DNA from: Martinezella tropici
Lineage (GTDB): Bacteria > Pseudomonadota > Alphaproteobacteria > Rhizobiales > Rhizobiaceae
Length of the DNA stretch: 64,000 nt
Assembly: GCF_008370325.1 (NCBI RefSeq)
Contig: NZ_VNIP01000001.1
Location: 124,001-188,000, forward strand
Reading direction: 5' to 3'
Shown here: piece after piece, positions 45,137 to 54,602 of the stretch
Layout of the letters: each line of letters starts with the position of its first letter
Position numbering within the stretch: the first letter of the stretch is position 1
Made by a program: the position numbers and the translations under genes
The notes under the pieces: generated by a model
Seen by the model: only the letters and a program-made list of their open reading frames with translations
Told to the model about the DNA's origin: nothing
Database searches by the model: none

Positions 45137-45604
45137 TTAAACGGTCTTCCTCGCGGGATCATCCAGTGCCGGATTATAGAAGAGCGAGAGCGTCAGGCTC
45201 TTGGCAATGCGTTCGGCCGTCGCCATGAACCAGTCCCTTGCCTCAGCGGAAGGTGCGATATCGGCAAGCGTCTGCGAGAAAAGCGCCAGCCATTCCGGAA
45301 AAAGCTCGGCGGCCATGCCTTCGACGCCGAGATGCGCCTGTACCGGCTTGCCGCCATAGGCGCCGTTCTTGAAAGCGATCGACGACCAGAAGCGCTTCAT
45401 CTTTTCCATATGATCGGGCCAGCGCCCGGCAAGCCGTCCGTCGAAGACCGGCCCGAGCTGCGGATGCGCCTGCACGCGGCCATAGAATGTATCGACTAGC
45501 CTGTCGATGAATGCGGTGTCGATGCCCATGCGAGCCATTTCCGCCTCGGCCTTTTCGCGGATGCCGGCAAGATGCGCAGTACGGGCCTGTAGTTCCTGTT
45601 CCAT
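45137..45604 (-). CDS. Truncated haemoglobin (group III-like)
   Basis: This 155-residue protein has the two-over-two globin pattern: FIDRLVDTFYGRVQAHPQLGP (E/B helix region, split here across the first 50 residues), KRFWSSIAFKNGAYGGKPVQAH and the proximal His91 in AHLGV. Group III members bind oxygen or NO and often act in low oxygen. ATG at 45604 has GGAG 6 bases before it. It is divergent from mbfA, sharing the 258-base region that holds the Irr-type box, so joint iron control is possible. Confidence 0.88.
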   Translation of the reverse strand: MEQELQARTAHLAGIREKAEAEMARMGIDTAFIDRLVDTFYGRVQAHPQLGPVFDGRLAGRWPDHMEKMKRFWSSIAFKNGAYGGKPVQAHLGVEGMAAELFPEWLALFSQTLADIAPSAEARDWFMATAERIAKSLTLSLFYNPALDDPARKTV

Positions 45605-45829
45605 AATCGTCTCCGGGCGCGCCGGCGGGATATCGCGGCGACCAGCTTTCGCTCCCCTATGTATGCAATTCGCTGTCATAACCAAGCCGTCATGCAAGCG
45701 TTGCGGCATTCTGTCAAAATCATCTCGCTTTTGACCGTGGACTTTCGCCGCAGCCCGCGAATTCTCCGACACGATTTACGCTCCTTATGGCGCCTGCGCG
45801 CTTGACCGGCGTAATGGCACAATTTAAAA

Positions 45830-45844
45830 TTAGAATAATTCTAA
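45830..45844. promoter_or_regulatory. Irr-type iron control box upstream of mbfA
   Basis: TTAGAATAATTCTAA is a perfect 6-3-6 palindrome 18 bases before the mbfA start. It fits the iron control element bound by Irr in rhizobia as I know it (TTAGAA, three bases, TTCTAA). Irr is known to repress mbfA in Agrobacterium and Bradyrhizobium when iron is low. The overlap with the likely promoter fits repression. Confidence 0.75.
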
Positions 45845-45862
45845 ATTTATGAGGCTGCTCTG

Positions 45863-46846
45863 ATGCTGTTAGGCTTATTCCGCCCGTCGAAACGTTCCTT
45901 TACCTCCCTGTCCGAGCAGGAGATCCTCGCCATCGCCATCGCTGCCGAAGAGGACGATTCGCGCATCTATCTCGCCTATGCCGATATCCTGCGCCCCAAT
46001 TTCCCCGAGTCGGCCAAGGTTTTCGAGGATATGGCCGAGGTCGAGGATACACATCGCAAGACACTGATCGACATGCATCGCCAGCGTTTCGGCGAGCGTA
46101 TTCCGCTCATCCGGCGCGAGCACGTCCGAGGATTCTACGAGCGCAAGCCGGATTGGCTGCGCAAGAACCTCTCGCTCGATGCCATGCGCGATGAGGCCGA
46201 GGCGATGGAGCAGCAGGCCTATCATTTCTATGTCGAAGCCGCCAAGCAGGTTTCCGATGCCTCGACACGCCAGCTTCTCGGCGATCTGGCGCTGGCCGAG
46301 CAGGGGCATGAAGATGTTGCCCGCATGCTCGGCGACAAGCACACGCCGGAGACGGTCAAGCAGGAGGAGGATGCTCAGGCGCGCCGTCAGTTCGTGCTGA
46401 CCTATGTGCAGCCGGGCCTTGCCGGCCTGATGGATGGCTCCGTCTCGACGCTCGCGCCGATCTTCGCCGCCGCCTTCGCCACGCAGCAGACATGGCAGAC
46501 CTTTCTCGTCGGTCTTTCGGCGTCTGTCGGCGCCGGCATCTCCATGGGTTTCACCGAGGCGGCACATGACGACGGCAAGATTTCCGGCCGCGGCTCGCCG
46601 ATCAAGCGTGGCCTTGCCTGCGGCATCATGACGGCGATTGGCGGTCTCGGCCATGCGCTTCCCTATCTCATCCCGCACTTCTGGACCGCGACGATCACCG
46701 CCGCCGTCGTCGTCTTCTTCGAGCTGTGGGCCATCGCCTTCATCCAGAACAGATATATGGAAACGCCGTTCCTGCGCGCGGCCTTCCAGGTCGTCCTTGG
46801 CGGCTCGCTCGTGCTTGGGGCCGGCATTCTGATCGGGAATGGGTGA
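45863..46846 (+). CDS. mbfA: Membrane-bound ferritin-like iron exporter MbfA (Er-VIT1 family)
   Basis: This 327-residue protein joins an amino-terminal erythrin/ferritin-like four-helix domain (residues about 17-165) and a carboxyl-terminal VIT1/CCC1-type membrane domain (about 185-327, four or five helices). The first domain has paired Glu and ExxH ligands, in IAAEEDDSRIY and EVEDTHRKT. It exports iron and protects against iron and peroxide stress in related bacteria. GAGG lies 9 bases before the ATG. An Irr-type box overlaps its promoter region. Confidence 0.92.
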   Translation: MLLGLFRPSKRSFTSLSEQEILAIAIAAEEDDSRIYLAYADILRPNFPESAKVFEDMAEVEDTHRKTLIDMHRQRFGERIPLIRREHVRGFYERKPDWLRKNLSLDAMRDEAEAMEQQAYHFYVEAAKQVSDASTRQLLGDLALAEQGHEDVARMLGDKHTPETVKQEEDAQARRQFVLTYVQPGLAGLMDGSVSTLAPIFAAAFATQQTWQTFLVGLSASVGAGISMGFTEAAHDDGKISGRGSPIKRGLACGIMTAIGGLGHALPYLIPHFWTATITAAVVVFFELWAIAFIQNRYMETPFLRAAFQVVLGGSLVLGAGILIGNG

Positions 46847-46991
46847 GGTATGGGTGATCTTTTGTCTCCTTGGGTAGGGCGGAGATAATCCATCTTCACG
46901 AAATGTTAAAATTCGGAACGCCTGCCGCCGCCGTCGGTTAGCAACACGAGGCCGCTCTTGGCCTCGTCAGCAAACCAAAGGAGACGATCCA

Positions 46992-47177
46992 ATGGCAAAC
47001 CAAGGTGGAACCCACGAGCAGCATGTGAAGGCTGGCCAGCAGAGCCACAAGAATATGGAGAACAACACCAGGAATGCTTCGTCCACCAACACTCGCGAGC
47101 AGCACTCTGGCGGCTCCCGCGGCGGCACCCACGAGCAACACGTCAAGGCAGGCCAGCAGAGCCATAAGAACAGTTGA
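46992..47177 (+). CDS. Small hydrophilic repeat peptide (KGG/stress-induced type)
   Basis: The 61-residue peptide contains one 17-residue unit twice, GGTHEQHVKAGQQSHKN at residues 5-21 and again at 44-60, without a single change. A polar linker rich in Asn, Thr and Ser joins them. It has no hydrophobic core and should be disordered. Short Gly-Lys-Gln-rich repeats of this kind occur in stress-induced KGG and GsiB-like proteins. AAGGAG precedes the ATG. It lies after mbfA on the same strand, about 145 bases on. Confidence 0.75.
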   Translation: MANQGGTHEQHVKAGQQSHKNMENNTRNASSTNTREQHSGGSRGGTHEQHVKAGQQSHKNS

Positions 47178-47246
47178 CGTTCGTGGTGACAGCTAATTCG
47201 TCCCTACCGCAGGGTAGGGAGTGTTCTTACCACATGATGAAAAGCG

Positions 47247-47272
47247 AAGGGCCGGTCCGATGGGCCGGCCTT
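47247..47272. terminator. Possible bidirectional terminator hairpin
   Basis: GGCCGG (47250-47255) pairs with CCGGCC (47265-47270), extended by AAG and CTT. It lies between the convergent repeat peptide and BTLCP genes. A T-run is weak on both sides, so termination strength is doubtful. A second small hairpin, CCCTACC with GGTAGGG, lies 30-50 bases to the left. Confidence 0.35.
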
Positions 47273-47299
47273 GCTGCGTGATGCAATTTGCTTTTACGC

Positions 47300-47905
47300 T
47301 TACTTGACGGCGCCGACCAGAACGTCGTTGCCGTTTTCGATGGTAACCCAGCGCCCGGCATTGAAGCTCGCTTGACGCTTCAGGTAGGAATAAGGGGTCT
47401 TGTTCCAGACCTTGATCTGGTCCTCGAGGTTGTCGAGGATATAATCGCCCTGCTTGGTACGCAGGGTCAGCACCGCATGGCCCTCGCCATCCGGCTTGCG
47501 CACGACCGTCATCAGCAGGTTCGAGGCGGAAATGCCGCTCTGTATCAGGAGCTTGCGCTTCAGCAGGGCAAAATCCTCGCAATCGCCGGCGGTCTTCGGA
47601 TATTCCCAATATTCTTCCTGGCCATAGACTTCCATATCCGTTGCCGGTTGGATGGTCTTGTTGACGCGCAGATTGATCTGGCTGACCAGCGCCCATGAGG
47701 CGGCGTTCATGTCGAGGGGACCGGCATTGCGGGTCGGGCCGCATTCGTCGGCATGTCTCTGGCAGAAATCGTAGTGCCCGATCGGCTGGGAGGTCACGTT
47801 GCCAACCGTCATCGACGCGCTCTGCTGAGGCGCCGGCACAGCCGACGACGACATCGCAACTATAGCAGCGAAGGCAATCAATACGCCCTTAATACGCACG
47901 CCCAC
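47300..47905 (-). CDS. Transglutaminase-like cysteine peptidase (BTLCP)
   Basis: This 201-residue protein has a signal peptide (first 23 residues or so) and the bacterial transglutaminase-like peptidase domain. The catalytic triad can be read as Cys109 in GDCEDFALLKR, His143 in GHAVLTL and Asp158 in YILDN. Family members (LapG is one) cut periplasmic parts of surface adhesins, or act near type I secretion and cyclic-di-GMP systems. No such partner is next to it. The start is GTG at 47905 or at 47899; AAGGA is better spaced for the latter. Confidence 0.88.
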   Translation of the reverse strand: MGVRIKGVLIAFAAIVAMSSSAVPAPQQSASMTVGNVTSQPIGHYDFCQRHADECGPTRNAGPLDMNAASWALVSQINLRVNKTIQPATDMEVYGQEEYWEYPKTAGDCEDFALLKRKLLIQSGISASNLLMTVVRKPDGEGHAVLTLRTKQGDYILDNLEDQIKVWNKTPYSYLKRQASFNAGRWVTIENGNDVLVGAVK

Positions 47906-48134
47906 TATCCTTGTATCGTCCCTGCATTTGTTAACAAATTGTTAATGTAGGGGGACGTGGGAAGTCAATCGTTACTTAAGTGTTAACGCCGGAACCGGCT
48001 CACATGGTTAATTTCGGCACAATCCAGAGGATAGTTGCCACAATTCCATGCCTCTTATGATTATGGAAGCGCGCGCAGATATAGCCCCGGCAGCGATGCG
48101 GCGCTTGAGGTATTTCGCTCGTATCTGCTTGTTA

Positions 48135-48947
48135 TTATGGCGTATTATGCAGAGCCAAGGTTTGGGCGACGGTCAGCATGCGTTCCAGATCCTGGGGGCG
48201 CGACAGTCGATGGTCGCCATCGCGCACAAGCGTTAACACCACATCGTCTGCCGGCAGGTGCTCGACGAGCTTTAACGAATGCGCGAAGGGCACGTCGGCA
48301 TCCTGCATGCCCTGCAATATGTGTACCGGGCAGCCGGTCTCGACGATGCCGGTCAGCACACGATGGGTGCGGCCGTCCTCGATAAGGGCGCGGGTGAAGA
48401 TGTTCGGCTCGGGGCTATATTCCGAAGGCTCCTCGAAATAGCCGCGTTCCTCCAGCGATCGCCGCTCCACCTCGGAAAGATTGGGTTCGATGAGATCGAT
48501 GGTGAAGTCCGGAGCGGGTGCTATCAGCACTAGGCCGGCAACGGCGGCCGCCTTCTTGCGCTTGCGCAATTCCTGGATGAGCCGCAGCGCGATCCAGCCG
48601 CCCATCGACGAGCCGACAAGAACGATCTTATTCGGCTTCGTATGGTCGATGACGGCAAGCGCCTCTTCCAGCCAGCGCGAAATCGTGCCGTCGGTAAACT
48701 TGCCGCCGGATTGGCCGTGGCCGGAATAGTCGAAGCGGATGCAGCCGAGCCCCAGTCGCGCCGCCAGCGCATCCAGCTCCACCGCCTTGGTGCCGCTCAT
48801 GTCGGATCGATAGCCGGAGAGCCAGACGAAGCTGACGTTCTTGGCACCCTTGCCGGCAGCACGCTGGACGACGGCGATCTGGCGTTCGTTCTCGCCCGTA
48901 CCAACGGGAAGAAGGGTCGGTTGGATGGCTGCGGCTGTCTCGGACAT
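48135..48947 (-). CDS. Alpha/beta hydrolase
   Basis: This 270-residue hydrolase has the nucleophile elbow GSSMGG (Ser114), a preceding [12 protein letters not shown] strand-loop and the late catalytic His in DGDHRLS. The Asp is probably the one in QDADVPF. These mark a serine hydrolase of the YqiA/BPHL-like type, cytoplasmic, with an ester or thioester substrate that cannot be named. ATG at 48947 has GGGAG 6 bases before it. It is divergent from infC across 277 bases. Confidence 0.88.
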   Translation of the reverse strand: MSETAAAIQPTLLPVGTGENERQIAVVQRAAGKGAKNVSFVWLSGYRSDMSGTKAVELDALAARLGLGCIRFDYSGHGQSGGKFTDGTISRWLEEALAVIDHTKPNKIVLVGSSMGGWIALRLIQELRKRKKAAAVAGLVLIAPAPDFTIDLIEPNLSEVERRSLEERGYFEEPSEYSPEPNIFTRALIEDGRTHRVLTGIVETGCPVHILQGMQDADVPFAHSLKLVEHLPADDVVLTLVRDGDHRLSRPQDLERMLTVAQTLALHNTP

Positions 48948-49224
48948 GAAAAACTCCCGGATTTTCTGCCCTATAGAACAGATTCGCGTTTGCGTGACCC
49001 GAAAAATCCTCGATCTTTGCGCAAGGGTTTCTATATTATTCGGGAACGATACTGTGTCCTTGGCGCATCTGCGCTCCCGTGACACTCTCCTGACACGCGG
49101 GAGGTGCTTTTTTCCTGCTGTCATGCTATTGACTTCAACACAGCTTTTACGACATTTCCGTCAGTTGCGCCGACGGGGAGTGAGAGGCTGCAGCTATCCG
49201 AAACAATTCGTGGAGAATACGACC

Positions 49225-49761
49225 ATTCGCAGACCCTTTAAAACCGATGCGCCCGTAAAGGACGGGCCACGTTCCAACAGGGAAATTCGCGTTCCCAAAG
49301 TTCAGCTCATTACAGCTGACGGCCAGAATTTGGGCGTTGTGCCGATCGACCAGGCATTGAGAATGGCAGAGGAGGCCGGTCTCGATCTGGTGGAAATTTC
49401 CCCCAATGCTGATGCGCCTGTGTGCAAGATCCTCGACCTGGGTAAGCTGAAATACGCCAACCAGAAGAAGGCCGCCGAAGCGCGCAAGAAGCAGAAGATC
49501 GTCGAAGTCAAAGAAATCAAGATGCGCCCGAACATCGACACCCATGATTATGAGGTGAAGATGAAGGCGATCGGCCGTTTCTTCGAGGAAGGCGATAAGG
49601 TGAAGGTGACCTTGAAGTTCCGTGGCCGCGAAATGGCTCACCAGGAACTCGGTATGAAGCTTCTTCAGCAGGTCAAGGAAGATACGCTCGAGATCGCCAA
49701 GGTCGAAGCCGAACCCAAGCTCGAAGGCCGCCAGATGATGATGGTACTTGCGCCCAAGTGA
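49225..49761 (+). CDS. infC: Translation initiation factor IF-3, probable AUU start
   Basis: This 178-residue factor binds the 30S subunit, blocks 50S joining and checks the start codon. The amino-terminal domain ([17 protein letters not shown]), linker and carboxyl-terminal domain (ending [10 protein letters not shown]) are intact. The start is placed at ATT (49225-49227) because GGAG lies 9 bases before it and the protein then begins at RRPFKTDAP, as in related factors; a GTG at 49210 is in frame but has no ribosome site. AUU starts are known in E. coli infC, where IF-3 represses its own rare start. It opens the ribosomal-protein and Phe-tRNA synthetase block and is followed by a terminator. 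Confidence 0.92.
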   Translation: MRRPFKTDAPVKDGPRSNREIRVPKVQLITADGQNLGVVPIDQALRMAEEAGLDLVEISPNADAPVCKILDLGKLKYANQKKAAEARKKQKIVEVKEIKMRPNIDTHDYEVKMKAIGRFFEEGDKVKVTLKFRGREMAHQELGMKLLQQVKEDTLEIAKVEAEPKLEGRQMMMVLAPK

Positions 49762-49787
49762 GGCGCAGGTTGAAATAAGAGGTCGGA

Positions 49788-49816
49788 GCCGTCCCATTGG
49801 GCGGCTTTTCCTTTTT
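49788..49816 (+). terminator. Terminator after infC
   Basis: GCCGTCC pairs with GGGCGGC (one G-T wobble) around a short CATT loop and is followed by TTTTCCTTTTT. It begins 26 bases after the infC stop and separates infC from the promoter of rpmI-rplT. Confidence 0.8.
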
Positions 49817-49869
49817 GCGGTGCGGTTGCGCGTTGTCATCGATCTGAAAAGATTCACGCGCTCGGCCCG

Positions 49870-49898
49870 TTGCACTCTGAGGCAAGTGCGGTTATAAG
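49870..49898 (+). promoter_or_regulatory. Sigma-70 promoter for rpmI-rplT with a long leader
   Basis: TTGCAC at 49870-49875 and TATAAG at 49893-49898 are separated by 17 bases. Transcription from here would give a leader of roughly 175 bases before rpmI (50082). The leader has small hairpins, such as GCTTTT with AAAAGC near 50035-50052. In many bacteria L20 controls rpmI-rplT through the leader; I cannot identify the binding site here. No gene lies between 49762 and 50081. Confidence 0.65.
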
Positions 49899-50081
49899 CG
49901 CGCGTCCGAACTGACCGGCAGGGCATGCCGTGGCAGTTCAGAATGCTGGCGGAGCGGTTCGTCACCGGATCCGCAGTTCAACAACAAACGCTCCGGCACC
50001 TTGTTACAGCCCGGCCTGTCCGGACCTGTGGGAAGGCTTTTAGAAAAAAAGCGCGCCAGGAAGCATCGAAGGAGTAGCAAA

Positions 50082-50285
50082 ATGCCCAAGATGAAGACGA
50101 AGTCCTCTGCCAAGAAGCGGTTCAAGATCACCGCCTCCGGCAAGGTCAAGGCAGCCGCTGCTGGCAAGCGCCACGGCATGATCAAGCGTAGCAACAAGTT
50201 CATTCGCGATGCCCGCGGCACCATGGTTCTCGCAGAACCAGATGGCCGTAAGGTTATCAAGAACTACTTGCCGAACGGTCTCTAA
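50082..50285 (+). CDS. rpmI: 50S ribosomal protein L35
   Basis: This 67-residue basic protein starts [20 protein letters not shown] and ends NYLPNGL, the L35 pattern. It belongs to the large ribosomal subunit. GGAG precedes the ATG. It is 37 bases from rplT and shares its operon. Confidence 0.97.
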   Translation: MPKMKTKSSAKKRFKITASGKVKAAAAGKRHGMIKRSNKFIRDARGTMVLAEPDGRKVIKNYLPNGL

Positions 50286-50322
50286 GACTATTCGTAACGC
50301 TATAGACTAAGGAGATCATGAC

Positions 50323-50727
50323 ATGGCACGCGTAAAAAGAGGCGTTACCGCCCACGCCAAGCACAAGAAGGTTCTGAAGGCAGCCAAGGGCTTCTACGGC
50401 CGCCGCAAGAACACCATCCGTACCGCCAAGGCCGCCGTCGACCGTTCGAAGCAGTACGCTTACCGCGACCGCAAGGTCAACAAGCGCAACTTCCGCGCCC
50501 TCTGGATCCAGCGTATCAACGCTGCCGTCCGCGAATTCGGCCTGACTTACGGCCGCTTCATCGACGGTCTGAACAAGGCTGGCATCGAAGTCGACCGCAA
50601 GGTTCTCTCCGACATGGCAATCCATGAGCCGGAAGCTTTCGGTGCACTCGTTGCTGCTTCGAAGAAGGCTCTCGAATACCTCAAGGAAGCTGGCACGAAG
50701 AACGAGTTCGAAGCAGCCGTTAACTAA
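50323..50727 (+). CDS. rplT: 50S ribosomal protein L20
   Basis: This 134-residue protein starts [20 protein letters not shown] and has the L20 core ([24 protein letters not shown]). It is needed for early 50S assembly and in other bacteria represses its own operon. AAGGAG lies before the start. A strong terminator follows. Confidence 0.97.
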   Translation: MARVKRGVTAHAKHKKVLKAAKGFYGRRKNTIRTAKAAVDRSKQYAYRDRKVNKRNFRALWIQRINAAVREFGLTYGRFIDGLNKAGIEVDRKVLSDMAIHEPEAFGALVAASKKALEYLKEAGTKNEFEAAVN

Positions 50728-50761
50728 CGCTGCCTCGCACGTCTTTCGTAAATTCATTATG

Positions 50762-50800
50762 AAACCCGCGCTGGCGAAACCGGCGCGGGTTTTGTGTTTT
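50762..50800 (+). terminator. Strong terminator after rplT
   Basis: A perfect 10-base stem, AAACCCGCGC with GCGCGGGTTT, closes an 11-base loop and runs into TTTTGTGTTTT. It ends the infC/rpmI/rplT unit. The following 250 bases (50801-51052) hold no gene I can support; they contain a small hairpin (GACCCG with CGGGTC around AAAAA) and must hold the pheST promoter. Confidence 0.9.
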
Positions 50801-51052
50801 GCAGCATACGCTTTTCCACCGTGTCAGGCTGTCCTGTTGGGCGAGACCCGAAAAACGGGTCGCTCGTCGGGCGGGAAGTGCCAAGGACCGCATTCTCGGC
50901 GTGTTTTTGTCATTTGCCCGGTTGATTGGCTGCGTGCACATGGGTAGTGATCTCCAGCGCTTCATCGTTGCCACAAGCTTTCTGATGCATGCGTTTACCA
51001 ATTATTCCGTGGACTGAGTGCCCGATGGCCGTGGTCCGCAAGGCAGGACCAG

Positions 51053-52135
51053 ATGACGGAACTCGTAACGCTTGAAACCCAACTTATGGCCGAAGTGGCG
51101 GCTGCGACCGACGAGCAGTCGATCGAGGCTATCAGGGTCGCCGCGCTCGGCAAGAAGGGCTCGGTTTCGGAACTGTTGAAGACGCTGGGCTCGATGTCGC
51201 CGGAAGAACGGCAGACGCGCGGTGCTGCGATCAACGCCTTGAAGAATTCCGTCGCTGACGCGATCAATGAACGCAAGGGCGCGCTACGCGACGCGGCGAT
51301 CGAGGCGAAGCTGAAAGCCGAAACCGTCGATGTCAGCCTGCCAGTCCGTTCCTCGCCGGCCGAGCGCGGCCGCATTCACCCGATCAGCCAGATCGTCGAC
51401 GAGATCACCGCCATCTTCGGCGACATGGGCTTTTCGATCGCCGAAGGTCCCGATGTCGAGACCGACTACTATAACTTCACGGCGCTGAACTTCCCGGAAG
51501 GGCACCCGGCCCGCGAGATGCACGACACCTTCTTCTTCCAGCCGGATGAAAAGGGCGAGCGCAAGGTGCTGCGCACGCACACTTCGCCGGTGCAGATACG
51601 CACCATGGAAGCGCAAAAGCCGCCGATCCGCATCATCATCCCCGGCAAGACCTACCGTCAGGACAGCGACGCCACGCATTCGCCGATGTTCCATCAGGTC
51701 GAAGGTCTCGTCATCGACAAGACGGCCAACGTCGCCAATATCCGCTGGGTGCTCGAAGAATTCTGCAAGACCTTCTTCGAGGTCGACAATGTGACGATGC
51801 GCTTCCGCCCGTCTTTCTTCCCGTTCACGGAGCCCTCCTTCGAGGTCGATATCCAGTGCGACCGCTCTGGCCCGATCGTCAAGTTCGGCGAAGGCACCGA
51901 CTGGATGGAAATCCTCGGCTGCGGCATGGTGCATCCGAATGTGCTGCGCTATGGCGGCCTCGATCCGGACGAATACCAGGGGTTTGCCTGGGGCATGGGC
52001 CTCGACCGCATCGCCATGCTGAAATACGGCATGCCCGACCTGCGCGACTTCTTCAATGCCGATGTCCGCTGGATGAACCACTATGGCTTCCGCCCGCTCG
52101 ACATGCCGACCCTGTTCGGCGGCCTGAGCGCGTAA
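51053..52135 (+). CDS. pheS: Phenylalanine-tRNA ligase alpha subunit
   Basis: This 360-residue class II synthetase subunit has an amino-terminal coiled coil (residues about 1-90) and a catalytic core. The core has motif 1 near [11 protein letters not shown], motif 2 in [19 protein letters not shown] and motif 3 in [14 protein letters not shown]. It binds Phe and ATP in the alpha2-beta2 enzyme. The beta subunit gene follows almost directly. I see no clear Phe-rich leader peptide or attenuator upstream, unlike in enterobacteria. Confidence 0.97.
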   Translation: MTELVTLETQLMAEVAAATDEQSIEAIRVAALGKKGSVSELLKTLGSMSPEERQTRGAAINALKNSVADAINERKGALRDAAIEAKLKAETVDVSLPVRSSPAERGRIHPISQIVDEITAIFGDMGFSIAEGPDVETDYYNFTALNFPEGHPAREMHDTFFFQPDEKGERKVLRTHTSPVQIRTMEAQKPPIRIIIPGKTYRQDSDATHSPMFHQVEGLVIDKTANVANIRWVLEEFCKTFFEVDNVTMRFRPSFFPFTEPSFEVDIQCDRSGPIVKFGEGTDWMEILGCGMVHPNVLRYGGLDPDEYQGFAWGMGLDRIAMLKYGMPDLRDFFNADVRWMNHYGFRPLDMPTLFGGLSA

Positions 52136-52151
52136 GGAAGGGATGAAACAC

Positions 52152-54575
52152 ATGAAATTCACACTCTCCTGGCTGAAAGAGCATCTGGAAACCGACGCCA
52201 CGCTCGATGAGATTTGCGCCCGCCTGACAATGATCGGGCTGGAAGTGGAAGAGGTCGACGACAAGGCGGCGTTCAAGCCCTTCGTCATCGCCAAGGTTCT
52301 CTCTGCCGAAAAGCATCCGCAGGCCGATCGCCTGAAGGTGCTGATGGTCGATACCGGCAGCGGTGCGCCCATTCAGGTCGTCTGCGGCGCTCCGAATGCG
52401 CGCGCCGGGCTCGTCGGTGCCTTCGCGGCCCCCGGCACCTATGTCCCCGGCATCGACGTGACGCTTGCGATCGGCAACATCCGCGGCGTCGAGAGCCGTG
52501 GCATGATGTGCTCGGAAAAGGAGCTGGAAATCTCCGACAGCCATGACGGCATCATCGACCTTCCGGAAGATGCGCCCATCGGTACGAGCTTTGCCGCCTA
52601 TGCCGGGCTTGACGATCCGATGATCGAGATCAACCTGACGCCGAACCGCCCGGATTGCACCGGCGTCTACGGCATTGCCCGCGATCTCGCCGCCTCCGGC
52701 CTCGGCACGTTGAAGCCGCGCAGCACGCCCTCCTTCGCGATCGAAGGCGAAACGACGACCGAGCTCAAGATCGATCTGGATGATGCGCGCCTTTGCCCCG
52801 GCTTTGCGCTGCGCCTCGTGCGCGGCGTCAAGAACGGCCCGAGCCCGAAGTGGATGCAGCAGCGGCTGCTCGCCATCGGCCTTCGCCCCATCAGCGCGCT
52901 GGTCGATATCACCAACTACATGACCTTCGATCAAGGCCGGCCGATGCACGTCTTCGACGCCGCCAAGGTCAAGGGCAATCTCATGGTGCGCCGCGCCAGG
53001 GATGGCGAAACCGTGCTGGCGCTCGACGAGCGCGAATACAAGCTCAACCCCAGCAATGTCGTCATCTCCGATGACAACGGCGTCGAGTCGATCGGCGGCA
53101 TCATGGGCGGCGAGCATTCCGGCTGCGACGAGAACACCACGGACGTACTGATCGAGTCGGCCCTCTGGGATCCGATGAACATCGCCAAGAGCGGCCGCAG
53201 CCTCGGCATCATCACCGATGCGCGTTATCGCTTCGAGCGCGGCGTCGATCCGGAATATATGGTGCCCGGCCTTGAACGTACGACCGAGCTGGTATTGACC
53301 AGCTGTGGCGGCACAGCCGCCAAGGCTCGCGTCGAAGGCTACAAGGGCTATGAGGCCAAGGTCGTCGATTTCCCGTTGTCGGAGGTCAAGCGCCTGACCG
53401 GCCTCGAAGTCTCGGCCGATGAGAGCAAATCCATCCTGACGAAGCTCGGCTTCTCGGTTTCCGGCTCGGGCGAGCGTGTCTCCGTCGCCGTTCCCTCCTG
53501 GCGCCCGGATGTCGATGGCAAGGCCGATCTCGTCGAAGAGATCATGCGCATTCACGGCGTCGACAACATCAAGCCGCAGCCGCTCGCCAGCCATGCCGCC
53601 GTCAACGGCAAGATCCTGACGACGCTGCAGATCCGCACCCGCGCTGCCAAGCGGGCGCTCGCCTCGCGCGGCATGCTCGAAGCCGTCACGTGGTCCTTCA
53701 TTTCCGAAGACCAGGCCAAGCTCTTCGGCGGCGGCTCCAACGCGCTGAAGCTTGCCAATCCGATCGCATCGGACATGTCCGACATGCGCCCCTCGCTGCT
53801 GCCCGGGCTGCTGTCGGCCGCGCAGCGCAATGCCGACAAGGGCTATGGCGACGTCGCGATCTTCGAAGTCTCCGGCACCTATGAGAACGACACGCCCGAA
53901 GGCCAGCGTCGCGTCGCCGGCGGTATCCGTCGCGGTACGGCAACGCTTGTCGGCGCCGGCCGCATGTGGTCGAACGCCGCCAAGGGCGGCGGCAAGCCCG
54001 TCGATGTCTTCGATGCCAAGGCCGATGCTCTGGCTGTCATCGAGGCCTGCGGCCTGCCGATGGGCAATATCCAGATCGAGCAGGGCGGCCCCGCCTGGTA
54101 TCACCCTGGCCGTTCCGGCACCATCAAGATGGGGCCGAAGGTCGTGCTCGGCTATTTCGGCGAATTCCATCCGAAGACGCTGGAAGCGCTTGATGTCTCC
54201 GGCGCTCTCGCCGGCTTCGAAGTCTATGTCGATGCCATGCCCGAGCCGAAGAAGAAGGCGACCCGCACCAAACCGGCGCTGGAGCTTTCTCCCTTCCAGG
54301 CCGTCAAGCGCGACTTCGCCTTCGTGGTCGATAAGTCGGTGGAAGCCGGCGCCGTCGTCCGCGCTGCCGTCGGCGCCGACCGCAAGCTGGTCACCGGCGT
54401 CAACGTCTTCGACATCTTCGAGGGCGCATCGCTTGGCGAAGGCAAGAAGTCCATCGCCATCGAGGTTCAGATCCAGCCGGCCGAACGCACGCTGACCGAT
54501 GAGGATTTCGAGGCGCTCACGCAGAAGATCGTGGCGAATGTCACGAAATCGACGGGTGGGGTACTGAGAGGGTAA
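52152..54575 (+). CDS. pheT: Phenylalanine-tRNA ligase beta subunit
   Basis: This 807-residue subunit has all usual parts: the start [14 protein letters not shown], an OB-fold tRNA-binding domain (about 40-150, [15 protein letters not shown]), B3/B4 editing domain with [16 protein letters not shown], the B5 domain, the synthetase-like core and a carboxyl-terminal anticodon-binding domain. It removes mischarged Tyr and positions tRNA-Phe. The start may be ATG at 52152, which fits the family, or ATG at 52143 closer to AAGGAAGGG. It is 16 or 7 bases after pheS. Confidence 0.96.
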   Translation: MKFTLSWLKEHLETDATLDEICARLTMIGLEVEEVDDKAAFKPFVIAKVLSAEKHPQADRLKVLMVDTGSGAPIQVVCGAPNARAGLVGAFAAPGTYVPGIDVTLAIGNIRGVESRGMMCSEKELEISDSHDGIIDLPEDAPIGTSFAAYAGLDDPMIEINLTPNRPDCTGVYGIARDLAASGLGTLKPRSTPSFAIEGETTTELKIDLDDARLCPGFALRLVRGVKNGPSPKWMQQRLLAIGLRPISALVDITNYMTFDQGRPMHVFDAAKVKGNLMVRRARDGETVLALDEREYKLNPSNVVISDDNGVESIGGIMGGEHSGCDENTTDVLIESALWDPMNIAKSGRSLGIITDARYRFERGVDPEYMVPGLERTTELVLTSCGGTAAKARVEGYKGYEAKVVDFPLSEVKRLTGLEVSADESKSILTKLGFSVSGSGERVSVAVPSWRPDVDGKADLVEEIMRIHGVDNIKPQPLASHAAVNGKILTTLQIRTRAAKRALASRGMLEAVTWSFISEDQAKLFGGGSNALKLANPIASDMSDMRPSLLPGLLSAAQRNADKGYGDVAIFEVSGTYENDTPEGQRRVAGGIRRGTATLVGAGRMWSNAAKGGGKPVDVFDAKADALAVIEACGLPMGNIQIEQGGPAWYHPGRSGTIKMGPKVVLGYFGEFHPKTLEALDVSGALAGFEVYVDAMPEPKKKATRTKPALELSPFQAVKRDFAFVVDKSVEAGAVVRAAVGADRKLVTGVNVFDIFEGASLGEGKKSIAIEVQIQPAERTLTDEDFEALTQKIVANVTKSTGGVLRG

Positions 54576-54602
54576 GCTGCTGAATTCGCGGAGGGTGCAG
54601 CA

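Noticed and set aside
44155..45162. 83-residue amino-terminal extension of cdh
   Set aside because: The extension lacks family similarity, and the ATG at 44913 gives the normal length with a membrane segment.
50924..51017. Possible Phe-containing leader peptide before pheS
   Set aside because: The short frame has only scattered Phe codons and no overlapping terminator/antiterminator, so attenuation is not supported.
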